64,000 nucleotides of DNA from Streptomyces umbrinus (GTDB taxonomy: Bacteria > Actinomycetota > Actinomycetes > Streptomycetales > Streptomycetaceae), in contig NZ_JAUSZI010000002.1 in the NCBI RefSeq assembly GCF_030817415.1, positions 8,432,001 through 8,496,000 on the forward strand, in the 5' to 3' direction. Shown piece by piece: positions 8,290 to 16,856 of the stretch. The notes under the pieces are model-generated. The model had not been told where the DNA came from and made no database searches. It saw nothing but the letters and a program-made list of their open reading frames with translations. The first letter of the stretch is position 1, and each line of letters opens with the position of its first letter. The translations under genes and the position numbers were made by a program.

Positions 8290-9093
8290 TCACCACACAG
8301 CAAGAACCACCAGCGCCGCGGTAGCGGCAGTCTCAGCCAAGCCTCCGAACACGTCCCCAGTGATCCCGCCGAACCGGCGAACACAGTGCCGCAGCAGAAG
8401 CTCGGCGCACCCGCACGCGACCAGCACGGCAACCCCGCCCAGGACGAGCCCGTACGTCCCGAACAACAGCCCCGCCACCCCCGCGAGGCCGGCCACACCG
8501 ACCCCCACCAGCACAGCCCCACGCAGGGGCACCGTGCCGGCGACCGCCGCCCCCAGCCCCTCCGGCCGAGCCGGCGGCACGCCAACCCGCGCGGCCAGCG
8601 TGAGCGCGAGCCGGGCCGCGACCGCCGACACGACGGCCGCGAAAGCCCCCCACCCCCAAGAAGCGCCGTAGGCCTCCGCCAGCGCCGCCACCTGGGCGAA
8701 CAGTACGAACACAAGGGTGATGACACCGAACGGCCCGATGTCCGACTGCTTCATGATGCGCAGCGCGTCCTGGGCAGGCTTGCCGCTGCCCAGCCCGTCG
8801 GCGGTGTCGGCGAGCCCGTCGAGATGGAGGCCGCGCGTCAGGGCGGCAGGCACGGCGGCGGAGGCCACGGCCGCGAGCAGCGGCCCCGCGCCGAGGACCA
8901 GCAGGAACAGGCCGAGCGCCGCGGCGGCGAGACCGACGACCAGCCCGGCGACGGGCGCGCACAGCATCCCGGCCCGCGCCGCCTCACGGTCCCACCGCGT
9001 CACCTTGACGGGCAGCACGGTGAGCGTGCCGAAGGCGAAACGGAGGCCGTCGGGCCAGGAGGTCCCGGGAGTTTCCGGCGGGGGCGTGGACAC
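8290..9093 (-). CDS. cobS: Adenosylcobinamide-GDP ribazoletransferase (cobalamin synthase)
   Basis: Integral membrane enzyme that joins adenosylcobinamide-GDP to alpha-ribazole to form adenosylcobalamin (phosphate). The 267-residue protein has several membrane helices and the family motif LTRGLHLDGLADTADGLGSG, whose Asp residues bind metal, followed by a segment ending SDIGPFGV. The start is GTG; no strong ribosome site is visible, and the neighbour on the other strand starts 60 bases away. It works with CobT and the CobU fusion encoded further right on the same strand, although unrelated genes separate them. The paralogous name cobV applies in aerobic-pathway nomenclature. Confidence 0.92.
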   Translation of the reverse strand: MSTPPPETPGTSWPDGLRFAFGTLTVLPVKVTRWDREAARAGMLCAPVAGLVVGLAAAALGLFLLVLGAGPLLAAVASAAVPAALTRGLHLDGLADTADGLGSGKPAQDALRIMKQSDIGPFGVITLVFVLFAQVAALAEAYGASWGWGAFAAVVSAVAARLALTLAARVGVPPARPEGLGAAVAGTVPLRGAVLVGVGVAGLAGVAGLLFGTYGLVLGGVAVLVACGCAELLLRHCVRRFGGITGDVFGGLAETAATAALVVLAVW

Positions 9094-9153
9094 CGGCGCA
9101 GGTTACCCGGCGGCCCGAGAGCCGCCCACGGCAGCCGCGGATAAAGTGCGCAC

Positions 9154-9921
9154 ATGGGGCATTGGTGGACACGGAACATCACCGAACCGGGAAAGCTGCC
9201 GCTGCTGCTGGCGCTCTCCTCCTTCGTACTGACCTTTGTGATCACCCGGATCGTCGTCCGGATGATCCGCGCGGGCAAGGGCCCCTTCGGCAACGTCGAG
9301 GCGGGCGGCGTCCACATCCATCACGTGGTCCCCGGAGTCGTCCTGACCGTGATCGGCGGCTTCGGCGCGGTGGCGAGCGGCCGGCACGGCTTCGGCGCGG
9401 CCGTGTTCGCCGTGGTGTTCGGGATCGGCGCGGGTCTTGTCCTCGACGAGTTCGCGCTGATCATGCATCTCGACGACGTCTACTGGAGCGAGGAGGGCCG
9501 AAAGAGCGTCGAAGTCGTGGTGGTCACGGCGGCCCTGGTGGGCCTGATGCTCAGCGGTTTCCTGCCGTTCGGCGTCAACGACCTCACCGAGGACGAGCTG
9601 CAGGACCGCGCGGGCGTCATCGTGAGCATCGCGGTGAACTTCCTGATCTCGCTGCTGGCCCTGAGCAAGGGCAAGGCACGTATGGCGATCTTCGGCGTGA
9701 TCCTGCCGCTCGTCGCCCTGGTCGGCGCGATCCGCCTCGCCCGTCCCGGCTCGCCGTGGGCCAAGCGCTTCTACCGCAGACGGCACCGCGCCCGGGCCAA
9801 GGCCCAGCTGCGGGCCTACCGCCACGACCGCCGCTGGGCGGGCCCCCGCCGCAAGGTTCAGGACTGGATCGGCGGCAAACCGGACCCGGAGCCCGTCCGG
9901 TCCCTGCCCGGAGGCCGGTGA
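9154..9921 (+). CDS. Conserved actinobacterial integral membrane protein
   Basis: I do not know its function. The 255-residue protein has about five or six hydrophobic segments and a strongly basic C-terminal tail. It contains His/Asp-rich motifs at membrane borders: GGVHIHH near residues 51-57 and DEFALIMHLDDVYW near 97-110. Such clusters could bind a metal, so a membrane-bound metalloenzyme is conceivable, but this is inference. Its 3' end overlaps the converging gene at 9858-10586 by 64 bases. Confidence 0.75.
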   Translation: MGHWWTRNITEPGKLPLLLALSSFVLTFVITRIVVRMIRAGKGPFGNVEAGGVHIHHVVPGVVLTVIGGFGAVASGRHGFGAAVFAVVFGIGAGLVLDEFALIMHLDDVYWSEEGRKSVEVVVVTAALVGLMLSGFLPFGVNDLTEDELQDRAGVIVSIAVNFLISLLALSKGKARMAIFGVILPLVALVGAIRLARPGSPWAKRFYRRRHRARAKAQLRAYRHDRRWAGPRRKVQDWIGGKPDPEPVRSLPGGR

Positions 9922-10586
9922 CGCAGGTCGGAGATCCCGCACAGCACCAGTACGGCCGCGATCGCGGCCAGATGCTCCCTGCCCGCCAGGTTCTCCTTGA
10001 GCAGCACCTCCACCACCATGGCCGCGACGACCACCCCCGCGGTGACGTACGCGCGGTACCGCCAGCAGAGGAAGACCGCGAGCCCGACCACGGCCGCCGA
10101 CGGCCCGGTGTCCACGACCAGCGAGTCCGAGGCGGGCAGCCCCAGAAAGCCGTGCGGGCCGAGCGCGATGCCCACGCGCGCGTAGAGGGTGCCGGCCAGC
10201 GTGGCGACGTACGCGATGACGAGCGTGCGCCACCGGCCCAGACAGATCTCGGCGATCCCGAACACGAGCAGGATCTGCGCGAGCGCACCCCACACGGGCA
10301 GATCCAGGGCCGGTACGAAGAGGGAGAGAGGGGTGCGCAGAAGGGCCGGCCAGAGCGGGTCCTCGGCGCGGACGGCACCGATGTTCTGGACGAACTGGTA
10401 ACCCCACGGCTGGTTCTGCACGTACTGCGTGAGCGCCGTCAGGCACACCGCGGCGACGGTCATGGGGATCGCCCGCAGGCGCCGCTCGACGAGACCCGCG
10501 CGTACGGCCGCGTACAGCGGGCCCCATTCGGCGCCCGCGTACAGCGGGCCCCATTCGGCGCGGGCCAGACGGGCGAGGGTGCTCAT
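9858..10586 (-). CDS. Rhomboid-like integral membrane protein
   Basis: A 242-residue protein with about six hydrophobic helices and the general look of actinobacterial rhomboid-like proteins. No GxSG or membrane His dyad is obvious, so proteolytic activity is doubtful. It follows the MprF-like gene on the same strand, 74 bases downstream, and both could belong to an envelope-related operon. Near the N-terminus nine residues, EWGPLYAGA, are duplicated as EWGPLYAAV through a 27-bp tandem DNA repeat. The true start may lie after or within the duplication. Confidence 0.7.
   Translation of the reverse strand: MSTLARLARAEWGPLYAGAEWGPLYAAVRAGLVERRLRAIPMTVAAVCLTALTQYVQNQPWGYQFVQNIGAVRAEDPLWPALLRTPLSLFVPALDLPVWGALAQILLVFGIAEICLGRWRTLVIAYVATLAGTLYARVGIALGPHGFLGLPASDSLVVDTGPSAAVVGLAVFLCWRYRAYVTAGVVVAAMVVEVLLKENLAGREHLAAIAAVLVLCGISDLRHRPPGRDRTGSGSGLPPIQS
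10509..10562. repeat. 27-bp tandem duplication in coding sequence
   Basis: Two adjacent 27-bp units (10509-10535 and 10536-10562) differ at one base. They add nine codons in frame to the rhomboid-like gene. Confidence 0.95.
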
Positions 10587-10660
10587 GGGCGCGCGCCGCT
10601 CTGTTCGCGCGCGCTCATCGGCGGGCGACCACGGGTCCGTACGTACTCATCTGCGCGTAC

Positions 10661-12490
10661 TCATCTGTGCGACTCCAAGTGCTTGCGGTGCAGCCACTTC
10701 GGCAGGCCCGGCGCCTCCAGGAACCCCTCCGCGCGGGCCGCGGCGATGCCGATGCGCGGCAGGTCGCCGCTCTTCTCGAAGAGCAGGAACCGCGGTTCCC
10801 AGATGGGCCGGTACTTGGCGTTGGCGCGGTACAGCGACTCGATCTGCCACCAGCGCGAGAAGAAGCTGAGCAGTGACCTCCACAGCCGCAGCACCGGGCC
10901 CGCGCCGAGACGCGCGCCACGTTCGAAGACGGAACGGAACATCGCGAAGTTGAGCGAGACCTGCGTGATCCCGATCTCGGGGGCCCGCTGGAGAAGCTGG
11001 ATGACCATGAACTCCATCAGCCCGTTCTCGGAGTCCCGGTCCCGCCGCATGAGGTCGAGGGAGAGCCCGTGCGGCCCCCAGGGCACGAAGGAGATCACCG
11101 CTCTCAGTTCGTCCGTGCCTTCTCCCGCGCGGCTGTTCGTGCATTCGAGCATCACGCACCGCCCGTCGCCCGCATCCCCGAGCCGCCCGAGCGCCATGCT
11201 GAAGCCCCGCTCGGTCGCCCCGTCCCGCCAGTCGTCGGCCCGCTTCAGCAGGTACGCCATCTCGTCGGCCGGGATGTCCTCGTGACGCCGGATGCGGACC
11301 TGGTAGCCCGCGCGCTGGACGCGGTTGTAGGCCTGGCGGACGGTCCGCATGGCCCGCCCGTCGAGGGTGAACTCGGCCGTCTCGACGATCGCCTCGTCGC
11401 CGAGCTCCAGCGCGTCGAGGCCATGGCGTGCGTAGATGGTCCCCGCCTCCTCGCTCGCGCCCATCACCGCAGGGATCCAGCCGTGGGCGCGTGCCTCGGC
11501 GAGCCAGGGGTCGATGGCGCCGGGCCACGCCTCGGGATCGCCGATCGGGTCGCCGGAGGCCAGCGAGACACCGCTCACGACGCGGTAGACGACGGCAGCC
11601 TTGCCGGTCGGCGACCACACCACGCTCTTCTCGCGGCGCAGCGCGAAGTAGCCGAGCGAGTCGCGGTCGCCGTTCCGGTCGAGCAGTGCCCGCAGCCGTT
11701 CCTCGTCGCCCTCGGTGAGCGGGTCGACGGCGCGACGGGAACGGAAGGCCGCGTAGAAGACGGCGAGGACCAGCAGGGTGCTGAGCACATTGATGGTGAC
11801 GTTTGCCCAGTTGGGAGTGGTGATCCCGGGGAAGCGGGCGTCGTCCGCGGCGACCGAGATCAGCCGCAGGGTGCCGTAGCGCCAGCGGTCGGGGAACGTC
11901 GAACGATCGGCGTCGTGCGCGTCGTTGGTGACGGTCACCAGGAGCGCGGCGAGCAGCGAACAGAGCAGCAGTCCGCCGACCGCGACGGCCGCCGCCAGCT
12001 TCGGGTTAGAGCGGTCGCCCTTCGCGTAGAACTCGCGCCGGCCGACGAAGAGGGACGCCACGAAGGCGGCCGTCAGGGCGAGGGAGATCCAGTTCTGCGG
12101 GTACTCGCGGATCTCCGGGAAGACCATCGCGAAGGCGAACAGCAGCAGGAAGAGCCCGCTGAGTACGAGGTTGAGGATCCAGGCGGCTCGTTTGCGGCGG
12201 CGCATCGTGATCGCCAGGAACATCGTGAACGCACCCGACGCGAAGCCTGCCGTCAGGAGGTACGGGGTGAAGTAGTTCTCGGTGTTGTGGCGGCGCACGT
12301 CCTGGCCGAGCGAGACCCAGACGGCGCTCAGGAAGTTGAGGAACGCGACGAGGCGGAGGTACCAGACGGCGAATGCGGCTGCTCGCCGTGAGGCCGGGGT
12401 GGTCGGGCGGGCGACGTCGCCTGTGCGGGCGGGGGCCCGCGTTGGCTCCGGAGCCGGGGTTTGCTTGACGGCGATTCGGGCGCTTCCCAT
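10661..12490 (-). CDS. MprF-like protein with phosphatidylglycerol lysyltransferase C-terminal domain
   Basis: A 609-residue membrane protein with about six N-terminal helices (residues ~40-260) and a soluble C-terminal part (~275-590). That part matches the DUF2156/GNAT-like domain of MprF and LysX, including YRVVSG, ASGDPIG, ELGDEAIV and the conserved AYNRVQRAGY and FVPWG segments. MprF proteins transfer aminoacyl groups from tRNA onto phosphatidylglycerol and flip the product, lowering surface negative charge. Whether this protein uses lysine or another amino acid is not visible. It precedes the rhomboid-like membrane gene on the same strand. Confidence 0.83.
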   Translation of the reverse strand: MGSARIAVKQTPAPEPTRAPARTGDVARPTTPASRRAAAFAVWYLRLVAFLNFLSAVWVSLGQDVRRHNTENYFTPYLLTAGFASGAFTMFLAITMRRRKRAAWILNLVLSGLFLLLFAFAMVFPEIREYPQNWISLALTAAFVASLFVGRREFYAKGDRSNPKLAAAVAVGGLLLCSLLAALLVTVTNDAHDADRSTFPDRWRYGTLRLISVAADDARFPGITTPNWANVTINVLSTLLVLAVFYAAFRSRRAVDPLTEGDEERLRALLDRNGDRDSLGYFALRREKSVVWSPTGKAAVVYRVVSGVSLASGDPIGDPEAWPGAIDPWLAEARAHGWIPAVMGASEEAGTIYARHGLDALELGDEAIVETAEFTLDGRAMRTVRQAYNRVQRAGYQVRIRRHEDIPADEMAYLLKRADDWRDGATERGFSMALGRLGDAGDGRCVMLECTNSRAGEGTDELRAVISFVPWGPHGLSLDLMRRDRDSENGLMEFMVIQLLQRAPEIGITQVSLNFAMFRSVFERGARLGAGPVLRLWRSLLSFFSRWWQIESLYRANAKYRPIWEPRFLLFEKSGDLPRIGIAAARAEGFLEAPGLPKWLHRKHLESHR

Positions 12491-12571
12491 GAAACGGGAT
12501 CATATGGGGCGCCGTTGCGTGTGGGTGCCTACTGGGTGGGGTGGTTGCGTTGAGGGGCGGGTGCGGGTGAG

Positions 12572-12658
12572 TGGGGGCTGGTCGCGCAGTTCCCCGCGCC
12601 CCTTAAAAGCAAGGGGCGCGTTTTAGGGGCGCGGGGAACTGCGCGACCAGCCCCCACC
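12572..12658. repeat. Dispersed palindromic repeat, full hairpin copy
   Basis: Arms GGTCGCGCAGTTCCCCGCGC and GCGCGGGGAACTGCGCGACC flank a short spacer. It sits between cobT and the upstream end of the MprF-like gene, just after the cobT stop, and probably terminates cobT. Confidence 0.88.
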
Positions 12659-12689
12659 GCCCCGCACCCGACGAACTGACCCCGAGCCG

Positions 12690-13745
12690 CTACTCCTTCT
12701 CAGGACCCTCGGGGAGCTCCGCCGCCAACGCGGCCGCGGCCTGCACCAGAGGCAGGGCGAGCAACGCCCCCGCCCCCTCCCCGACGGTCACCCCGTGATC
12801 GAGAAGCGGCTCAAGCGCCATCCGGTCGAACGCCTTCGCCTGGGCGGGCTCACCACTGGTCTGCCCCGCCAGCCACCAGTCCGGCGCCCGGAAGGCAACC
12901 CGCTGCCCGACCAGCGCACAGGCCGCGGACACGACCCCGTCGAGGATCACGGGAGTCTTGCGCGCGGCACTCTGCAGCAGGAACCCGGTGATCGCGGCAA
13001 GGTCCGCCCCGCCCACCGCAGCGAGCAACTGCAGCTGATCCCCGAGAACGGGCCGGGCCCGCCGCAGTGCATCCCGCACCGCCGCGCACTTCCGCATCCA
13101 GGCGAGGTCGTCGATGGCCCGCCCCCCGCGCCCGGTGACGACGGACGCGTCGGTGCCGCACAGTGCCGCGATCAGCACGGCCGCGGCGGTGGTCCCCCCG
13201 ACGCTCACGTCCCCGAGCACGACGAGATCGGTCCCGGAGTCCGCCTCCTCGTCCGCGACGGCGACCCCCGCGAGGAAGGCGGCCTCCGCCTCCTCCAGGG
13301 TCAGCGCGTCCTCCACGTCGATCCGCCCGGAGCCACGCCGCACCCGGTGCCGTACGACCTCGTCGGGCAGGCTCTCCGGCTCGCAGTCGAGCGCCATGTC
13401 CACCACGCGCACGGGCACCCCGAGCCGCCGGGCCAGTACGGAGACGGGGCTCGCGCCGTCGAGCACGGAGCGCACCAGCTCGTCCGCGCTCCCCGCGGGC
13501 CGCGCCGACACTCCCAGTCCTGCGACCCCGTGGTCACCCGCGAACAGCACCACCCGCGGACGCTCGATCGCCCGCACCGGCACGGCCGACTGCGCGGCCG
13601 CCAGCCACTCACCGAGGTCGTCGAGGCGTCCCAGGGCCCCGGGCGGCACGATCTGCCGTTCCCGGCGCGCCTCGGCGTCACGGCGCACACCGCCGTCGGG
13701 GCGCTCGATCAGATCGGTGAAGTCGTCGAGATTAAGCGAGCTCAT
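12690..13745 (-). CDS. cobT: Nicotinate-nucleotide--dimethylbenzimidazole phosphoribosyltransferase
   Basis: Cytosolic enzyme that activates 5,6-dimethylbenzimidazole by making alpha-ribazole phosphate from nicotinate mononucleotide, supplying the lower ligand for CobS. The 351-residue frame contains GDHGVAGLGVSARP, GDVSVGGTTAAA and the C-terminal GVTVGEGAGALL, which includes the catalytic-base region. The start ATG at MSSLNLDDF was chosen because it gives normal family length; the frame stays open 29 codons upstream without similarity. It is divergent from the methyltransferase at 13946 with a repeat-rich regulatory gap between. Confidence 0.93.
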   Translation of the reverse strand: MSSLNLDDFTDLIERPDGGVRRDAEARRERQIVPPGALGRLDDLGEWLAAAQSAVPVRAIERPRVVLFAGDHGVAGLGVSARPAGSADELVRSVLDGASPVSVLARRLGVPVRVVDMALDCEPESLPDEVVRHRVRRGSGRIDVEDALTLEEAEAAFLAGVAVADEEADSGTDLVVLGDVSVGGTTAAAVLIAALCGTDASVVTGRGGRAIDDLAWMRKCAAVRDALRRARPVLGDQLQLLAAVGGADLAAITGFLLQSAARKTPVILDGVVSAACALVGQRVAFRAPDWWLAGQTSGEPAQAKAFDRMALEPLLDHGVTVGEGAGALLALPLVQAAAALAAELPEGPEKE

Positions 13746-13843
13746 TCGCCGAACAGTACCGGCAGTGATCGGGCCGGTCTCCTGACGGTCGGTCAGTGCG
13801 CTGCACGGGGTCGTTGCATCGGAGATCGCCATCCCATACGTTC

Positions 13844-13885
13844 CGGTTTGCAGTGGATTGTCATACCGGTTTGTATCGACCGGTA
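13844..13885. promoter_or_regulatory. Candidate operator between cobT and methyltransferase
   Basis: Two direct repeats CCGGTTTG(C/T)A start 22 bases apart (13844 and 13866), two helical turns. The second overlaps a perfect inverted repeat TACCGGT-N8-ACCGGTA (13864-13885). The pattern suggests binding of a dimeric regulator; its identity is unknown. Confidence 0.45.
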
Positions 13886-13945
13886 GTAGCTCATATCAGC
13901 CTCTACAGGGTCGTACCGCGTCGGACCGGCAGGAGCAGACAGACC

Positions 13946-15109
13946 ATGCCCCCCACACCCGCCACATCTCCCGCACCCGCCACACCCCCCACACCTCCCG
14001 CCCAGCAGACCGTCGCCCGGCGCCGCGCCGCGTATCTCAGCGAACTCGCCCGGGGCACCGACCACTTCCACGAGCCCCGCCGGCCCGACTGCCCCTGGTG
14101 CGGCTCCCGGCGGCTGCGCACCCGCCTGCGCACCCCGGACCTGCTCCAGCACAAGCCCGGCACCTTCGTCGTCGACGAGTGCGAGGACTGCGCCCACGCC
14201 TTCCAGAACCCCCGCCTCACCGCCGAGGGCCTGGCCTTCTACTACCGGGACTTCTACGAGGGCCATGAGCACCACGACACCCACGAGGGCTTCGCCGAGC
14301 GGATCCTGCGGTCCCGCGCCGGACGCAGACGCCACGAGGCCGCCGCCCGCGCGATGCTCCCGTACCCGGAGCCCGAGAGCTGGCTGGACGTCGGCACCGG
14401 CCACGGCCACTTCCCGGCGGCGGCCAAGGAGTTGTACACGTACACGTCCTTCGACGGGCTCGACCCCACCTCGCGCGTCGAGCAGGCGCGGACGGAGGGC
14501 CGGGTCGAGGAGGCACATCACGGCCGGCTGCCCGACCTGGTCGACCGGCTGCGTGCCCGCTACGACGTGGTCAGCATGTTCCACCACCTGGAGCACAGCC
14601 CCGACCCGCGCGAGGAACTGCGCGCCGCGCTCGCCGTACTGCGTCCCGGCGGGCATCTGCTCGTCGAAGTCCCGGACCCGGACTGCGCGTTCGGCGCGCT
14701 GCTCGGCAAGTGGTGGGTGTCCTACTGCCAGCCGCAGCACCTCCACCTCATGCCGCTGCGCAACCTGCTCGACGAACTCGACGAGCTCGGCTGCACGGTC
14801 GTCTCCACCGACCGCCGCGAACCCCACATCCCGTACGACCTCACGGGCGCCCTCGCGCTGGCGATCGGCAACCGGCTGCCGGGCGGTGACGAGCCCTGGC
14901 GCCCGAGCCCGCCGACCGACCTCCAGCGCACCCTCCGTACGGCCCTGACCCGGGCCACCACCCCGCTGCTGGCCTCCGCCTTCGCGCTGGACCACGTCCT
15001 GGCCCCGCTCCTGCGCCGCACCCGCTTCTCGAACGCGTACCGCGTCATCGCCCGCAAGACGGCGGGCAGGCACACTCCCCGCCCGGACGCCCAGCCCTTC
15101 GACTCCTAG
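13946..15109 (+). CDS. Class I SAM-dependent methyltransferase with N-terminal zinc ribbon
   Basis: The 387-residue protein starts at ATG after AGGAG. A Pro/Thr-rich N-terminus leads to a four-Cys zinc site, CPWC (49-52) and CEDC (79-82). A Rossmann methyltransferase domain follows with motif I LDVGTGHGHF (about 132-141), SMFHHLEHSPDP and a post-motif LRPGGHLLVEVPDPD. This layout resembles small-molecule or sugar C/N-methyltransferases with a zinc-binding front. The substrate is not evident. The gene is divergent from cobT and its stop codon interlocks with that of the converging cobU fusion (4-base overlap). Confidence 0.8.
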   Translation: MPPTPATSPAPATPPTPPAQQTVARRRAAYLSELARGTDHFHEPRRPDCPWCGSRRLRTRLRTPDLLQHKPGTFVVDECEDCAHAFQNPRLTAEGLAFYYRDFYEGHEHHDTHEGFAERILRSRAGRRRHEAAARAMLPYPEPESWLDVGTGHGHFPAAAKELYTYTSFDGLDPTSRVEQARTEGRVEEAHHGRLPDLVDRLRARYDVVSMFHHLEHSPDPREELRAALAVLRPGGHLLVEVPDPDCAFGALLGKWWVSYCQPQHLHLMPLRNLLDELDELGCTVVSTDRREPHIPYDLTGALALAIGNRLPGGDEPWRPSPPTDLQRTLRTALTRATTPLLASAFALDHVLAPLLRRTRFSNAYRVIARKTAGRHTPRPDAQPFDS

Positions 15110-16305
15110 CCCTTCAGGGTGAGCGCCTGCCCCGCCACCACCAGCAGCACGTGCTCGCACTCGGTCGCGAACGCCGCGTTGAGGCGGCCGAGTTCGTCGC
15201 GGTAGCGGCGGCCGGAGGGGGTGGCGGGGACGATGCCGGAGCCGACCTCGTTGGAGACGGCGACCACCGTGCGGCGGGTCTCGCGGACGGCGGCCGTCAG
15301 CTCCTCCACCCGGGCCCGCAGCGCGCGCTCGCCGCCACCGCCCCACTCGTCGTCGTCCCACGCGTTCACCGAGTCCATCGCGTCCGTCAGCCACAACGAC
15401 AGACAGTCCACGAGCAGCGGCGCCCCGTCGTCCTTCAGCAGGGGTACGAGGTCGCAGGTCTCGGCGGTACGCCAGGAGCCGGGCCGCCGCTCACGATGGG
15501 CGTGCACCCGGGCGGCCCACTCACCGTCCCCGTTCCGCGTCCCGCCGGTCGCCACGTACAGCACATCGGGAAAGGCTTCCAGGCGCCGCTCGGCCTCCAC
15601 CGACTTCCCGGACCGGGCCCCGCCGAGCACCAGAGTCCGCCGGGGCACGTCGGGCACGTCCTCGTACACCCCCACCGTCAGCGTCGTACCGTCCGGCACC
15701 GCCCGTGCCCCCGCCGCCGCGAGCCGCCGCGTCAGCTCCCGGCCGGGCGGCACGTCGTGGTCGAGGTGCACCGCGATCACGTCCGTGGCCGGCCCGACGG
15801 CCCCCGCCAGCCGCAGCCGGGCCAGTGCGTCCGGCCGCCCGACGACATCGGCGACCACCATGTCGTACGCCCCGGCCGCCTCCTCAAGACCCGCGGGCGC
15901 CGCGCCCGGCGGCAGATACAGCAGCCGCTGGCCGTCGGGCCCCGTCACGGCGTACCCGGTGCCCGGCGCGTCCATCGGCACCGCCCGCACCCGATGCCCC
16001 GTCAGCAGCGCCAGCTCCCGCCCGTCCGTTACCCGCCCCGGCTGCGGCAGCCCCGCCGGCACCTCCACCGCGGGCCCGTTGTGCGGATGCGACAACAGCA
16101 CCTGCCGCACCCCGCCCAACGACCGCCCGGCCCGAGCCGCGGCAAAGGCCGCCCCGGGCGTCAGATCCAGCAACAGGGCCCCGTCGACCAACAAGGCGGC
16201 AGCCGCCCGCGCATCCACACCCAGCGCCACCGCACAAGCAGCACAGGGACAGTCGGGCCGAGGCAGCCCCGAGGGCCCACCGGTACCAAGCAAAGTCACT
16301 TCCAC
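15106..16305 (-). CDS. cobU: Metallo-beta-lactamase-fold/CobU fusion: adenosylcobinamide kinase-guanylyltransferase
   Basis: Two-domain protein of 399 residues. The C-terminal half (about 222-399) is CobU, with P-loop GGARSGKS (228-235), the HRERRPGSW guanylylation region, and VVAVSNEVGSGIVP. It phosphorylates adenosylcobinamide and then transfers GMP to give adenosylcobinamide-GDP, the CobS substrate. The N-terminal half begins EVTLLGTGGPSGLPRPDCPC, like PhnP-type metallo-beta-lactamase folds. Its metal motif is degenerate: SHPHNGPA (72-79) replaces H-x-H-x-D-H. That suggests loss of hydrolase activity or a changed metal site. The fusion may add a corrinoid-phosphate processing or binding function, which is inference. 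Confidence 0.88.
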   Translation of the reverse strand: MEVTLLGTGGPSGLPRPDCPCAACAVALGVDARAAAALLVDGALLLDLTPGAAFAAARAGRSLGGVRQVLLSHPHNGPAVEVPAGLPQPGRVTDGRELALLTGHRVRAVPMDAPGTGYAVTGPDGQRLLYLPPGAAPAGLEEAAGAYDMVVADVVGRPDALARLRLAGAVGPATDVIAVHLDHDVPPGRELTRRLAAAGARAVPDGTTLTVGVYEDVPDVPRRTLVLGGARSGKSVEAERRLEAFPDVLYVATGGTRNGDGEWAARVHAHRERRPGSWRTAETCDLVPLLKDDGAPLLVDCLSLWLTDAMDSVNAWDDDEWGGGGERALRARVEELTAAVRETRRTVVAVSNEVGSGIVPATPSGRRYRDELGRLNAAFATECEHVLLVVAGQALTLKG

Positions 16306-16379
16306 GACTCTGATTTTCCCGCGTCACTCAGGGTCCTGCGCGTCAGGGGGTGCGAGAACGGGCCCTGTCTTTTGTTTTT

Positions 16380-16413
16380 TGGGGGCGCGGGGAACTGCGC
16401 GATCAGCCCCCAC
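16380..16413. repeat. Dispersed palindromic repeat, half copy
   Basis: Right arm only: GGGGGCGCGGGGAACTGCGC then GATCAGCCCCCACC. It lies between the divergent cobU fusion and the small gene at 16532. Confidence 0.8.
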
Positions 16414-16531
16414 CAACCCGCAGACAGCACACAACACTTCTCGACCTGCACCTTTGAACACCGGACAACCACCAGACCGCCTAGGCTTCAGGGCGAGAGC
16501 CCGATCTTGCTGGGAACTTTGGGAGGCTGAC

Positions 16532-16744
16532 ATGGCGGCATGGACGTGGCGGTTCGAGAAGGCCGACGGGACGGAAGTCCAGCCCGCGGTCCAGCCCGAG
16601 GAGTTCACCACCCAGGGCGACGCGGAGTCCTGGCTCGGCGAACACTGGAAGGCGCTGGCCGAGGCGGGGGCGGACCAGGTCCGGCTCTCCGAGGACGCCA
16701 CGGAGATCTACGGTCCGATGAGCCTGCACGCCGAGGCTTCCTAG
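16532..16744 (+). CDS. Small conserved hypothetical protein (70 aa)
   Basis: Begins at ATG after a strong GGGAGG site. It is acidic and Trp-rich (AWTWRFEKADG near the start, WLGEHWKAL in the middle), with no signal peptide or membrane segment, and looks like a compact folded cytosolic protein. Such proteins are common in Streptomyces, but I know no function. It stands alone and converges on the HtrA-like gene. Confidence 0.75.
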   Translation: MAAWTWRFEKADGTEVQPAVQPEEFTTQGDAESWLGEHWKALAEAGADQVRLSEDATEIYGPMSLHAEAS

Positions 16745-16767
16745 GCCCCCGTAGCCCATACGCGTGA

Positions 16768-16842
16768 GGGCCGCGGCCGTACGAACGACCGCGGCCCCTC
16801 CGCCGCCCGCCCGCACCACCCGCCGAAGGCCGTGAAACGGCC
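16768..16842. terminator. Paired hairpins between converging genes
   Basis: A 9-bp stem GGGCCGCGG/CCGCGGCCC (16768-16797) follows the small gene. A second hairpin GGCCGtgaaaCGGCC (16828-16842) lies just beyond the HtrA-like gene's stop. They probably end the two opposing transcripts. Confidence 0.6.
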
Positions 16843-16856
16843 GGCCATTCGCCGGG

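Noticed and set aside
8290..16531. Cobalamin riboswitch controlling the cob genes
   Set aside because: No B12-box-like sequence (GCCACTG) was seen upstream of cobS, cobT or the cobU fusion.
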